A model generated the notes under the pieces. It did no database searches. It was not told the DNA's origin and worked only from the letters and a program-made list of their open reading frames with translations. DNA of 64,000 bases. Source: Heterohyrax brucei. Taxonomy: Eukaryota; Chordata; Mammalia; Hyracoidea; Procaviidae. The DNA lies in contig CM053162.1 in NCBI GenBank assembly GCA_028571685.1, forward strand, positions 66,514,351 to 66,578,350. The letters run 5' to 3'. The position numbers and the translations under genes are program-made. Positions 21,413 to 33,564 of the stretch are shown here, one piece after another. Numbering within the stretch: position 1 is the first letter of the stretch; the number at the start of each line of letters is the position of its first letter.

Positions 21413-23765
21413 CTTGTAAGAAGCTGGAGGTTGTTTTTGTAGAAGAGAGAGGCATTTAGACTCAGATGATCCCGTGAGAGCTGGCAATGGCCAGTAGAAA
21501 TGTACCGCTTATGCAACCAATGTCTCAGGCTCCAACCTGATGGCTGGCTGTCTCCAGAGACAGACTTGACAATCTGTGCCTCCCGGCAGATGGAAAATCA
21601 AAGAGAACACTGTATCTTGATCAAAGGCAAGATCTCAGAATAAAATACCATGGATGAAAGAGACTCCCATTCATTTTTATTGGTGACTACAACGTACCAA
21701 TCTGACGAGAGCCAACAAAGTCACTGTTCTGTGAGGCTAGCTTGTACAGTAGGGCGATAGCTCCTGTGCCTGTGTTCTCTTCTACGACTCTCCTTTTTAT
21801 GGCAAACAACACTTTTAGATGACACAGCACAAAAGAGCAATGTAATAGACAGCAAAAAGGAATGAAAAACAGTGGACTGATTGCACCAAGAATAACAAAT
21901 GGGGACTCATAATAAAATCAGGGTAACAAACTGAGAAAAAGCAGCGAAGGCACTCAATACAAAGACAGTAGTGCTTTAGACTTGGTGTTAATTTACCACA
22001 TTGTTGTGGATTTGCTGAGCTATGAGGAGAAAGTCACAAGAACCCTCTTTGGCAATTGAAGCTTGTCGAAGGCTGGGTTCTGTGTCACTGGGCAGAGGAG
22101 AATCTATGTAGTGAGTCTCCAGAGTAGCTATGAGCTTAACAAAGAACAAGCAAATAAAAACAAGCAAAGCTATTACTCAGAGCTTGCTGTATCAAGAGAC
22201 TCAGCCATCATGTCTTGTGTCTGGCAGGACTCGAAGGCAGAGCGGGGAGAAAGCAGTGGAGCAGAGAGAAGGGAAGCCAGGAAGGCTTCAGCTACATCCC
22301 AGGGAAGGCTGCTGCCAGGGGAAGTTATGAGTAGGTTCACTAGAAGTGATGCATTACAAGTGATTTCACAGAGAAACATATTTGGTTTTCTTCAGTTGAT
22401 CCTGTGTTAGAACCACAGGTAAAAAATATTAGGGAAATTATCAGTTTTTAGTGAAGTCCATTTGGGACCCGTTGCTATATGGGTTGCTTGACTTTCTGCA
22501 CTGACAACTGAAGCACGTGGCTGGACATCCTGGGTTGTTTTATGCAAGTTGTGGGCAAAGTTATTTTGTCATGTATGGTTTGGTCATTGTCCTTTCTTCA
22601 GTCTCTCAGAGGGAATCAAAAAGAAAAGGTGGTTCACAGAAAATACCAGTAAAATTGATAAATGCCTGGTATGGCAGATCCAGAATAAAAGGAAAAACAG
22701 AAATGATCAATATAAGCAATGAAGGAGGATACACTGTTGTATTTTACCTTTTTATTAAATGCTAAGGGCCATTCTTCTGGCGTACACGGTACCATGAATG
22801 GAGATGATTTTATGTTTATTTTTGCTTTCTTATTGAGTGTAATCCTGCATTTACATTATGGGCCTCACCAGCATGTTCAAGTTTCCATTCCTCGTAAGAT
22901 CTAGAACTTCACTGAAATCAATTCCACAAACAGTTGTTGAACACCGAACAATATGCCAGATACTGTGATAACAGGATATGATTTTAGCACATTAATAATA
23001 CATGCAGTACCTGCTATCCTGGAGCTCACAGCTTAGTTCCAAGCTAGTGCTTTTTAATTGCTTTCCTTTCATTAAATAAGCAGTGGTGTACTGCTTCCTG
23101 TGCTCCACCGAAGTAGAGGGTAATTCTAATTAATGGAGACCTTAAATTAATAGAGTCTCCTCTCTGAACATATGCTAATGAATACGCTATCACTAACAAT
23201 TCAGGCAGACACTCTCAAGGTGCAATGACCTTTTCCACTTGGGTGATTTTCTTCCACTACTTCCTTGAAAATATCCTTCATCTTTCTCTCTGTCAGTCTG
23301 AATCCAACCTGTCCTCTAAGAGCTACCTCAGTGTCACCTTCAGAAAATTCTCTCATTTTCTGAAAATACACAGATTTTCTTGTTCCTATTGCCTGGACCT
23401 CACATTTGGCTCTTGACCACTACTGTGTCTCTCTTCCCAGTGTATTCCTCACTCCTTTCCACGGGGCATATGATTTTTCAGATTGATTAAGTATTAGCAA
23501 CTGATGGAACCACTCTGCTGTGGGGGTAGTCTCTGCTTCATTCATCTGTAAAGTGAAAAGAGTAAAAAGATTGAAGATTGAAAAAGGCTAAGAATCTCAG
23601 CTCAGCCATCTTAGGAAACAGAGACTCGCCGTATGGTTTCTCCCAGTACACTAGAGCTCTCTCACTGGACTCATTACAAAATGTTATGCTTTATGGACAA
23701 GTACACTAGTGATGAACTCTGGGAAAAAATAAATAGTACTTATTGTGCAAGAAAATGTTAACACG
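21413..23765. other. unassigned DNA
   Basis: About 2.35 kb with no gene or repeat I can name. The 115-codon open frame at 22063-22410 and its 66- and 68-codon overlaps show no domain, signal peptide or coding-like pattern I recognise. Confidence 0.4.
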
Positions 23766-25053
23766 CTGTCTGACTACTAAGTTTGCAAACTCATCCTAGA
23801 AAAAGTGCTATGTATCTCATTGCCGAATATCGCTACAGTCATCTTTGAAGTATTCCCTCAGAAAGCTACACCCATACCAGAGCCTAGTCCATCCTTCAAA
23901 GCAATTTTGGAACTCTTTTTCTGGAATGGCCATCAAAACTGTTGTCATATTACCATTGTTGTCCTGAATGTCATCAAAGTGTCTTCCTTTCAAAATTTCC
24001 TTTATCTTTGGGTATAGAAAAGAGTCACTGGGGGCCAGAGCAGGTGATTAGAGAGGGTGTTCCAATACAGTGTTTTGTTTATTGGCTAAAACCTTCCTCA
24101 GACAACACTGTGGGAGCAGGTGCATTGTTATGATGAAAAGCCATGAGCAATTGGTGAAAGCTCAGGCTGTTTTAGTCTAACTTTCTCACACAGCTTTTCA
24201 GCATTTTCAAATAGTAAACTTGCTTAACTATTTGTCCACTTGACACAAATTCATAAGTAATAACCCCTGCGGTATCAAAAAAAAGGGTTAGAAATGTCAT
24301 TTTGACTCTTGATTTGCACTGATGGAAATTTTCAGCCATGGAGAATTGGCTGACTTCCACCGTGTCCTTTGATACTTTGTTTCAGGGTCATGTTGGTATA
24401 CCCACATTTCGTCCCCAGTGATAACACGGTCCAAAACACTGTCTGCCTCTCCAAAAAGTCTTGGCAAACTTCAACTCTCCTTTGCTTTTGTTCGTTGGTG
24501 AGAAGCTTTGGGATCATTTTTGCACACAACTATCTCATGCCAAGATTTTCGGTTAAGAGCTGTTTTTCTATCAATGTTTAGTTGGTATGCTATGCTTCTC
24601 ACACTCAGCTGATGATTTTGACACACAACTCGATGAATTTTTGCTATGTTTTCATCACTTCTGCTTCTTACTAGCTGCCTTGATCTCTCTTCATCAGGGA
24701 TGCTTTCTTTTCCCTCAGAAAAACATTTAATCCATTTGTACACTGCTATTTTCTTCATAGCAATATCCCCATAAACTTGGACTAACATGTCCATAATTTC
24801 ACTTTCACTCTTGTGAAGTTTAACAAGAAATTTAATCCTCATTGCTCCAATGCAATCTCCAACATTCTCACAATGGCACACTAAAACAGGCAACTACAAT
24901 AATGAATGCCACTCAGCAAGACACTGACATGCCTTGACGTGAACACAGTTGTGAGATACTGATATACTAAGTTTATGAAACTTTGTTGAGTTGTTCATGA
25001 AGTTCTAGTATAAGTGCACAGTGTCAAGTTTGTGAACTTAATTGTCAGACCTC
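23766..25053 (-). mobile_element. near-full-length mariner, minus orientation
   Basis: About 1.29 kb, the expected length for a mariner. The left terminal repeat on + is 'gtctgactactaagtttgc' (23768 on) and the right is 'tgtgaacttaattgtcagac' (25031-25050). One transposase gene on the minus strand fills the interior. The ends match those of the short derivatives, so it belongs to the same family. Multiple stops and shifts make it inactive. Confidence 0.9.
23830..24893 (-). pseudogene. mariner DD34D-type transposase, broken
   Basis: The N-terminal part (24893-24471) is open and shows the paired helix-turn-helix of mariner transposases: 'IKFLVKLHKSESEIMDMLV', 'YKWIKCFSEGKESIPDEERS', 'RSDENIAKIHRVVCQNHQ', 'SVRSIAYQLNIDRKTALNRK'. 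Downstream the frame shifts: 'KLLTNEQKQRRVEVCQDFLE' is in one frame and 'SGQIVKQVYYLKMLKS' in another. The first catalytic aspartate is kept (codon on the complement of 24411-24413, in an ITGDEMW motif). The second is changed to asparagine (24127-24129, in an HHNNAPAP motif). The third is kept (about 24024-24026). The frameshifts and the lost second aspartate mean it is non-functional. Confidence 0.88.
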
Positions 25054-25936
25054 TTTGAAGATAGTTAGATGATAGTTATATACTCATGTAGTGTTAACAG
25101 GTAATAATTATCATGTAAAAGTCTTAAACAATGCTAGTAATATATCCATTTTATTATTCAGTAACTACTTTGTGTTTAGACATCCTTTGAATATCTTTTG
25201 GTCCTCTTTTTTTTAAATAAACTGTGCGTGTGATCTTGCCTATTAAGTCCCTTTAAGTGTCTGGAGGCTCAATGAAGAGCACTACGCTTTTATCTGCATT
25301 TAATTTGATTAGACTTGGTTTGTGTGTTTATTTCAAACTAAGTTACCTATCTATTGTTATTTAGCTGAACATTTAGGTGGATAAAAAGCCTATAACTGAA
25401 CAACAGATTTACATCAACCATGAAGAAGTGGCAACAGCCTCTTTTAGTTTTGATGAATTTGAAGATGTTTAAGAGTTTATGCTTCCTTTAATATTATCTG
25501 ACAAGTAACAAACATTTGTCCTCAAAATCACATATTTTTTATTTCAACAATTCTAGTGTAACCTTCTGAACACATTGTGACAATTGAGAAAGCAAACCAA
25601 ATTAAAAATGTGCCACAAATGTGTGTGACACAGTAGGATTGAATAGAAAAGTTCTAAAAAGTTCTAAGCATGGTTAAATTTACAGGTATACAGCCATGGT
25701 TATTAGGTTGCAATCCCTCTGTCAAAGCTCTTCTAACTTAAGTTATACATTGCATCTCAAATTCAGAAAATTAAAAATATATATTAGAATTAAATAAATA
25801 AATGAAAGTGTTAATGGTTTTGTTTATCATTGATTCTTCTATCAGGGATATTAAGAACAGGTGAGTTCAGGGAAGAATTCAGACATTTCAGGGTCCTCTG
25901 GCCATAACACTGTATATAAAGACTCTAATGCTACCA
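25054..25936. other. AT-rich unassigned DNA
   Basis: No gene or repeat recognised; A/T runs at 25209-25216 and about 25773-25803. Confidence 0.4.
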
Positions 25937-26106
25937 TGGAAACCATGGTGGTGTCGTGGTTAAGTGCTACAGCTGCTAACCAAAACTTTGTCAGTTCAAA
26001 TCCACCAGGCACTCCTTGGAAACTCTATGGGAAGTTCTACTTCGGCCTATAGGGTCACTATGAGTCAGAATTGACTTGACAGCAGTGGCTTTGGCTTTGG
26101 GTTTTG
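25937..26106 (+). mobile_element. AfroSINE
   Basis: Well preserved: 'ggaaaccatggtggtgtcg', 'tcagttcaaatccaccaggc', 'tccttggaaactctatggg', 'tatgagtcagaattgact', tail 'ggctttggctttgggttt'. Confidence 0.95.
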
Positions 26107-26501
26107 AGAGCCACCATTACTTTCAGTACTCAAGTATGAATCTTTTCTGAGTGAAATCTGATATTCACCATGCCTCAATGTCTCCTAAGCTCCTTTGTCT
26201 TTTTAAACAATATGATGTTGGATTTTAAAATCATAGAAAACTGGGAAAATTGTGGTAGATGCCCACTGGATTTTCAATGTAGAGCCTATTTCATATGGCC
26301 AGTGCTCATCTCTCTTGAAGTAGGTGTTGTTTGTTTCCTGCTCTTAACACTCCTTTCCTTTGCCGTGGCTCCTGGTACCTACAATGAATGTTTGTAGAAT
26401 GAATAAATAGATGGATGAATATAAATTTATTCTTTTTTCTTTCTTCTCAAAATATTCTGTGTTCAGTCACCAAAGAGAAAATATCTTTGTCTTGGTTCAC
26501 C

Positions 26502-26674
26502 CACTGCCCACCACTGAGTTGATTCTGGCTCATACAGACTACATAGGATTTCTAGAGTTGTAAATCTTTTCAGAAGCAGACTGCCACATCTTTCTCCCAG
26601 AAAGCAGCTGGTGGATTTGAACCACTGACACCTTGGTTAGCAATTGAGCATTTTAACCAATGAGCCACTAGATA
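26502..26674 (-). mobile_element. AfroSINE long form
   Basis: 'gagttgattctggctcatac', 'cagactgccacatctttctc' (the long-form block), 'tggtggatttgaaccactga', 'aaccaatgagccactag'. Confidence 0.85.
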
Positions 26675-26700
26675 TTCTTTTGACTTGGTTCATCATCCAT

Positions 26701-26857
26701 CTTCCCATTGCCATCAAGTTGATTCCAACTCATAGTGACCCTATAGGACAGAGTGCACCTGCCCCATAGAGTTTCCAAGGAGCACCTGGCGGATTCAAAC
26801 GGCCAACCTTTTTGGCTAGCAGCCATAGCACTCAACCACTATGCCATCAGGTTTCCT
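26701..26857 (-). mobile_element. AfroSINE
   Basis: 'ttgccatcaagttgattcc', 'actcatagtgaccctatagg', 'ccccatagagtttccaagga', 'gccaacctttttggctagca', 'actatgccatcaggtttcc'. It has the same orientation as the long-form copy just upstream. Confidence 0.95.
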
Positions 26858-27740
26858 GTGCCCTTACAGGTGTTATGTAGTATTTGCGGTACCCGTAAGT
26901 TGTCGCAGTAGCTCTTGAAGTTTTGAATTTCACGGACTAGTTATGAAAGGGTGTAATAAGTTTGCAAATTCAATAATTTATTAAAAGGAATAAAATACAG
27001 AGTAAAACAAGGCTTGTCATCTAATCTCAACATCATTCATGAATAATGAATGTTCTGATAGTCCCAAATAAATGAACATGATAACAGGGAAAAATGAAAT
27101 GGAATCAATTTACGTTTATAAAAGATTCACCAAATTCTTTATTTTTCTCTTCTTAGTGCAGTCGCGTAAAAGTTTGACTTGGACTAGCACCAAGTACATT
27201 GCATAAATATTTCAAAACAGCTTTTACATAATGCTGCAGATTTGCAGAAGTGGAGAGAACACCTTCACTGATTTAAGTCAGAACATCCGTAGTCACTTAC
27301 TCTTAACTTGGCTTCCTTCATCCTTCAGGTGACGGAATGTTAAAAATAGGAGATGGCAGCCATTAGGTTGAATTTCTCTTACGCTGAATAGAATTGTCCC
27401 TGATGCAGAGGTGGCTGCCGCATCTCAGAGTATGTGTTCACTTGGGAAGGAGGTTCCAAGTGTTGCAGACAGAACAGACGGCTGTCATGTTTCCCAGGGC
27501 CTCGCTCAAAAGTTTTCTTCCTATCAGTTTTTCCTGTCTCCTTTGATAAAAGATCCCATCTTGTAAAGTCTACAGCAGTGGTTGAATTAAATGTCGTTCC
27601 ACGGACTACTACTACCTAGGCTGACAATTCTTGGTTTTAGCACAACTGTCGTCACTAACTCCCAGCAACAAGTTGGTGCAAACCAAAGCAACGTGTCGTG
27701 TTAACCAGAGAGGATGGAAGAAGTAGGCTGTGGCAGCATC
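26858..27740. other. unassigned DNA
   Basis: No gene or repeat recognised. Confidence 0.4.
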
Positions 27741-27946
27741 TACAGCAGAGCCCCTGCATGGGGCTTACAGTTAACTCGCTTGGCTAACCTAAAGGTGGGA
27801 AGCTCAGGTCCACTAGCGGTACCCCCGAAGAAAGTCCTGGCTATCTACTTCCAAAAAAAGAAAAAAGCAATGGAAAACCCTATATTGTTCTACTTTGACA
27901 CTCATGCACTTCTCATGATTCATAGTGACTAAATGGCAATTATTTA
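27741..27946 (+). mobile_element. AfroSINE long form
   Basis: 'ctcgcttggctaacctaaag', then 'agaaagtcctggctatctac', 'atggaaaaccctatattgtt', 'ctactttgacactcatgc' and 'attcatagtgactaaatgg'. The order fits the long-form SINE; the head is diverged. Confidence 0.7.
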
Positions 27947-28699
27947 GTACTGGACAATAGTGTAGACCTTTCTCCATGGAGTGGCTCTAATAGCCAAACA
28001 AAAGCGTGACAGATAACTCAACATAGTTTCTCATTTTATCATGCAGTCTTCTGGGGTAAAGCTTTCTGAATCTACATGACAAGACTGGGGAGTTTTATAA
28101 ATTCAGAGCAGAGACAGTGACACAAAAGGTGTAGAACTGAGTTGGCCCAAATAAATGTGCACCCAAATAATGTGAGGAAGATTCAAACATGGAGAGTTTG
28201 CTGAAAGAGAGAGCTGAGTTTCCAGTTCCAAGTCTACTAGGTAAAGAGTTTTTAAGTCATCATCCTGGTCCTCAGAACAAGATGAAATCAGAAGAAATGA
28301 AAAGCAATACCTACTCCTAGATCTGCTGGAGAACTGAGGTCATGGGGCAAGTACTGCCCCCAAAGTAGAGAGACAGGTGATTACAGAGAGTCATCACTTG
28401 CAAGGGCAGAAGCCATAGCTACTGGATCCAGGATTAGGTAGAAATACTGATTGATTGCTGAAGAAGGACTAGTACGAGAGGTAAAAAGCCCTCAGATCTC
28501 GGCCTCAATGGGTAGTTCACACTTGGATGAGTTTTGTCTCCAGAAGCCTCACCAGGTTCTCACTGCAAAACTTAGAGGAAAATCCCCTAAAGTTTCCTGT
28601 AGGCACAGAGGAAAGTTAAACATTTTGAAATAATTCTCTGTTCTCCTTAATAACAGTCTGTCCTCTAGGGAAACTATCCAATCAGAGCCCACATGGGTT
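27947..28699. other. unassigned DNA, possibly L1 5' region
   Basis: No gene recognised. The part next to 28700 may belong to the L1 below. Confidence 0.3.
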
Positions 28700-29142
28700 C
28701 TATCAGGAGTTAAGCAAGGTGGCAAAAAGGGAAATATTTAAACTTCAGCCCCCTCCAGCATTCCATATAGGTAATGGGAATTACCTAGCTCCTCTAGCCT
28801 TCCAGTTCCACTTAGGGGTTAGGGGAAAAAAGCAAAGAAGCATCTGTGAAGGTCACAGCTGGGAACACAGACTCACTAAGAGAGTGATACCTAACCATAA
28901 AATTATACAATACTTCACTTCACCTTACAATTTGCCACCTCTTCAGGCGAACTACATCCGAAAAGCAAAAAAAAACTCAGTTCCTTTACCTGATACTAAA
29001 AAATTACAAGGCCCGCTAAAAGGTAAACCCAAACAAACAAAATCCACAGTCTGAAGAGACAAGGAAAGCATCCCCGTCAGACAAAGGTATGGCAGAGATT
29101 TGGAATTATCACACTGGCAATTTAAAATAACTGCTATTGACA
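28700..29142 (+). mobile_element. L1 5' region
   Basis: 'aatccacagtctgaagagac', 'tatggcagagatttggaat' and 'caatttaaaataactgctat' match the segment of older mammalian L1s just 5' of ORF1. The 111-codon open frame at 28719-29054 falls in this leader and resembles no known protein. The element stops at the SINE beginning at 29143. Confidence 0.55.
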
Positions 29143-29297
29143 GAGTAGCCCTACTGGCATACGGTTAAGAGCTCAGTTGGCCAACCAAAAGGTCAAGAGC
29201 TTGAATCCACTAGCTGCTCCTTGAAAACTCCACAAGGCAGATGTACTCTGCACTGTAAGGCTGCAGCGAGTCAGAATCAACCTGATGGCAACAACTG
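29143..29297 (+). mobile_element. AfroSINE
   Basis: 'gtagccctactggcatacgg', 'gagcttgaatccactagctg', 'ctccttgaaaactccacaag', 'cagcgagtcagaatcaacct', tail 'gatggcaacaactga'. Confidence 0.85.
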
Positions 29298-29307
29298 ATA
29301 TTGACAG

Positions 29308-29440
29308 GGAGCCCTAGAGTCACAGTGGCTAAGCAGTCGGCTGTTAACCCAAACGTTGGTGGTTTGAACCCGACAGCTGTTGGCTCCTTGGGAGGACGGT
29401 GGTGCAGTCTGCTTCTGCAAAAGTTACGGTCTTGGCAGTT
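29308..29440 (+). mobile_element. AfroSINE long form, 3'-truncated
   Basis: 'gagccctagagtcacagtgg', 'ggtggtttgaacccgacag', 'ggtgcagtctgcttctgcaa'. The tail is not seen. Confidence 0.75.
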
Positions 29441-29739
29441 TCCTTCTGTCCAATTAAGTGATCCAGGAAACAATAGCGGAATCATTATTTCCTGTCTTAG
29501 CACAGGGAATGGGAGCCAGCTGGAGCTAGAATCCCAAGGACACTTCAGCTGAGCCCTGAAGTTATAAAGACAATAGATAGGACAATCCTCTAAAATATCT
29601 CAGGAAGAACCTTACACAGAAACTGTACAAAGAGGACACGAAAGGCTTTTCCACTGTTACTTTTCTACTCAGCCTTCGGTGAATGGAAATATGTTGGACC
29701 TGTCAGGACCCCCCTAGCTGTCAATACTGAAATTTGTAT
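29441..29739. other. unassigned DNA
   Basis: Nothing recognised. Confidence 0.3.
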
Positions 29740-30140
29740 CAGTGATCAATAAGAAAGACAATTCAAAATATAGGATCACAGTTTCTACCCAGTCTGTGAA
29801 AAGGTGAAGCTTTCAATGGTTTTGCCAGCTTCTAATGTTAGTGCACAGTGACGGGTCTGTCGCATTAGTGAGATTCAGGCAGACACGGCTGTAGCAGCGT
29901 GCTTAGCTGTCTTTCTATTCTTGCTTTTTCTGAAATCCTTGAACTTGGGCAGACGTGGCTGTGGCAGTCTGCTTATCCTTTTTCCCCTTCTTACCTACTC
30001 TGTAATATCTCCTCGGGTCTGGCAGACATTAGCTGTGGCAGCATGCATATCTACTTCCCACGGCTGCCCTTTTGAATATATGCTGAATAAAACTTTCTTT
30101 TTGCTTTACTAAACTTTGTGATGTTTTTACCCTACAATAT
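29740..30140 (+). mobile_element. possible retroviral LTR with internal 71-bp repeats
   Basis: The end resembles an LTR R/U5 region: 'ctgaataaaactttctttt' (AATAAA at about 30084) followed by a T-rich stretch. It contains three diverged copies of a 30-nt motif around 'gcagacgtggctgtggcag' at 29876, 29947 and 30018, spaced about 71 bp. The family is not recognised. Confidence 0.45.
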
Positions 30141-30147
30141 CAGAAAA

Positions 30148-30305
30148 GGCTAGAGCCATAGTGGTATAGTGGTGAAGTGCTACATCTGTTAACCAAAAGG
30201 TTGGCAGTTCAAATCCACCTGACACTCCTTGGAAACCATGGAGCAGTTCTACTCTGTCCTATAGGGTCTCTATGAGTCAGAATTGATTTGACGGCAGTGA
30301 GTTCA
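30148..30305 (+). mobile_element. AfroSINE
   Basis: 'agagccatagtggtatagtg', 'tggcagttcaaatccacctg', 'cagttctactctgtcctata', 'tatgagtcagaattgatttg'. Confidence 0.95.
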
Positions 30306-30679
30306 GAGCCATGAAGTCATTTCCTTGGCCTTAAGACAGCCCCTGACAAGCCTAGAATTCTTTCTTTTCCTCTTCAGAATCTCATTCAAGGGAAACAGCC
30401 ATCAGCTAGCCAGAATCAGCTGAAACAGGTCCTGCCCTCCGTCCTTTAATAAGCTAGTGAAAACCTTTAGCTTATCAACTGCTTCGTGCATGGTGACTTC
30501 ACCCCTGGATGGAGAGCTGACATGCTATTGATCAATGGTGACAAAGTTCCTTCTGTACAGGCAATCAAACTTGGGCCGTAGAAATGCTTCATCATTCTAA
30601 AACGCTGTGCCTGTGGACATGCCACTTTGTGTTCTGAAACTGATCTGCCTGTCTAAACCAGCTTCAACCAGTGGCTATA
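30306..30679. other. unassigned DNA
   Basis: Nothing recognised. Confidence 0.35.
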
Positions 30680-30812
30680 AGGTGATGCTAGATGCCTTGG
30701 AGCCCCGACTGTCTCTTCACTTGGCCCCATAGAATTCCCAAAGAGCTTATGATGAATTCAGACTTCTGACTTTGGGTTCACACTTAACTACAGGTCACCA
30801 GGGCTTCCCTGA
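30680..30812 (-). mobile_element. AfroSINE, strongly degraded
   Basis: 'ggccccatagaattcccaaa', 'acttctgactttgggttc', 'ctacaggtcaccagggctt' keep the antisense order. Confidence 0.65.
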
Positions 30813-32464
30813 AGGAGTAGTATTTCAGAATTTATTTACGTATCAGAAGAATATCCTACTTATCCCCAGAAGTGCTATCTGATCATTCCTAGGACTAGAT
30901 GTAGCAGCTTCAGAAGAGAATCCTTTTACCTTCAACCAAGAAGTCTGAGCAAAAAGAGTAGATCTGAGAAGTGGCTAAAATTTCTTTGATTTCTTGTTCG
31001 TGGCAACACAGTATAATTGGCTTTGATTTGGGGGGGATTATTTGTGTCAAAACAGTTTTGTCTTGTGAACTTTATGTTTCTAAGAGTAATACTGATGCCA
31101 TTGTTTAATAAATTAATAAATTCTCTTCTTGGCAGCTCTTGGTAAGAAAAAGTACTTATTTATGAACTCTCATCTCCAAAAGGAACCTGTCAGAAACACC
31201 AAAACCCCCAAATAGTGCATTTTAATTCATCTTTATTCAACCTGCCAAAAGCCTGTATAACAAACCTTACCAGTTGGATGAAATTTGAATCAAATCAAAG
31301 GAAGACAGGTAAGTACACTCCACATGTCAGGAAGAGTGCAGAGATCTGCATACACGATAAAAGATGAAAGAGGTATGAAGTTAATTCTTTAATGAAGTGA
31401 TTAGGACACAGAGAAACAGAATTTCCCATTTGGGGAACTTCATTTTACCTTTTCATCACAGAAAATTTCAAGTGCTTACAGAGCAGAGAGAATAATAACA
31501 TAAATCACATGTATCTGTCACCCACCACAGTGTTCAATTATGAATGAAGCAAGTAGAGCAGATTTAGAGATATAATGATGAATCCTAGATGCTGGATCAG
31601 TCCTAACATAAAATTATCCTGGCCTCTGTATGTTATTCACCTAAACAAAATTCTATTGCTAAAGTCTGTAGCGTCTTTGTTCCTTTTAATCAGAAAGGGT
31701 TCTAAGTGATAGGAGATGAAGCAGAGCACAGTGTCAGAGAACAGCAAACTGAGATTTAGGTCTTCAGTTGCAGACAAAAGTCAACTGAGGTAAGTTTATA
31801 AGCAGCCAACAAGAAGTCTGGGAGATAAGGAAATTTCAGACACAGTTTTACCAAAAAATGCAACTAACTCTCCTCTAAGCAGGGAAGTAATGAGATCTGA
31901 GATAGCCTCAGCCTTCTGCTCAAGGAAGCACAGGAAGCTTATGCAGACGGTGTTTCAAATTTGGCGCATACTAAGAGAGAGTTTAGTCAGATTAGAACTA
32001 TCAGCCACCAATTATTTGTTTTTCTAGTGTACATCGGATACTGCTGTCACCATTCACACCCAAGCAGATCAAGATCTCAGAGAGTATAAACCATTGATAC
32101 ATGTCCTTCCATCTAGAACATGAAGACAAAAATTAAAAATGCCCAGAGAAGTGAAGATAGGGGTTGTATACAATCCTCCAATATTTTCCTAGGACAAAAA
32201 TGGAGACACAGGTAGAACTTGTTCTAACTGAAGATGAATCAAAAGCAGAGAAGATCCAGTCTTTGGTGTCTGTAAATATGTGTTTCAAACAAATAAACAA
32301 AAAAGACAAAGATACTGGAAGTAAAAATCAAATGAAGGAAGCATGTTAGAATGCAGTGAACTGAAGGCAAGGTACGGGCCTGTGTCCTTGTGTTCCGAAA
32401 AGAAGAAAGTTGTCAGTGACAAGAGAATATCAAACATAAAAGAATAAAATGGGACAATGTGATT
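30813..32464. other. mostly unassigned DNA
   Basis: No gene recognised. The stretch 31445-31545 ('gcttacagagcagagagaat', 'tatctgtcacccaccacagt') resembles an old L1 3' untranslated region. Confidence 0.3.
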
Positions 32465-32700
32465 GTGCCACGGACTCCCAGAAGAATGAATAAATCAACC
32501 TTAGAAGAAGTACAACCCGAATGCTCCTTATAAGCTAGATGACAAGACTTTGGCTAGCTTACTTTGGAAAAGTTACCAGGAAAAAAAAAAAAAAAAAACA
32601 GCTAGCAAAGGGCATCATGTTCGGTAAAGCAGAGGGTCAGCGAAAATGAAGGAAACTTTCAATGAAAGGAGTTGACACAATAGGTACAGTAATAGATTAA
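32465..32700 (+). mobile_element. RTE (BovB-like) LINE fragment
   Basis: 'gaagaagtacaacccgaatg', 'tagcttactttggaaaagtt', 'catcatgttcggtaaagcag' and 'agggtcagcgaaaatgaagg' follow the order of the RTE coding 3' end. An 18-base A run (32581-32598) interrupts it. Confidence 0.8.
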
Positions 32701-33564
32701 AGAACATAAATGATCATAAAGATGATCTAGGATTTGGAACACTCCGTTCCAATCCATACGTGGGTTGCCGTTAACTGGAGCCCACTTGATGTCTTCTAAA
32801 AACAACAATTTTGCAGAAAAAGACCACAAAAGTGAACTGCTATCCCCATTAAGCCGTACCAAGGATACCTACTATCAACACGATTTAATGCTATTGGTGT
32901 TAATGTTGATCAACTTCATTAAGTTAGTATTATTTTCTGATTTCTCCACTGTAAAGTCATGCTTTGGGTTCCTTCGTTTCTGTATGGTACCCTTTGGAAA
33001 GAGTTCACTATAGACAGCTCATGCTTAAGGGAGAGAGGAGTTATACTCTTTCTCCTTAAAGGTAGACTCTACAGTTTATTTGGAATTCTTCTGAAGGACA
33101 GATTTGTCTCTTATCCTCATCTATTTATTTAATCTTTTAGCTATATTAGTATGGACTTGTGGGTATTAATTTTAATAATCCAATGTTAAACTTGATTTCG
33201 TTGTTTGATTTGTTCCAGCTTTGACTGTTGGGAACACTTTGTCCTTTTGATGCTCCTAAATTATTAGAGTTTTACCAGGACATGTGTGTGTGTGTGTGTG
33301 TATAGATACAGATATATAGAAAGAAACAAAAAATACATAAAGAAAACATTAAACTTTTCAAGAATTTCATTTTACTTGAATTCATAATCACCATCCATGG
33401 AAGCAGTAATCAAGACATTGAACAATGCATTCATTGCATCAGGCAAATCTCTGACAAAACAACTCTTTTCAAAGTTACAAAATTACAAAGTGAAAACGTC
33501 ACTGTGAGAACTAATGTCCTCAGAGCCTGATCTGAGACTGACCCAAGTCTTCTTCAAAGAAGAA
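32701..33564. other. unassigned DNA with a TG repeat
   Basis: A (TG)n tract lies at 33281-33302. No gene recognised. Confidence 0.35.

Noticed and set aside
22063-22410. A 115-codon open frame in apparently unique sequence
   Set aside because: No domain, no signal peptide, no supporting splice structure, and a 68-codon frame on the opposite strand.
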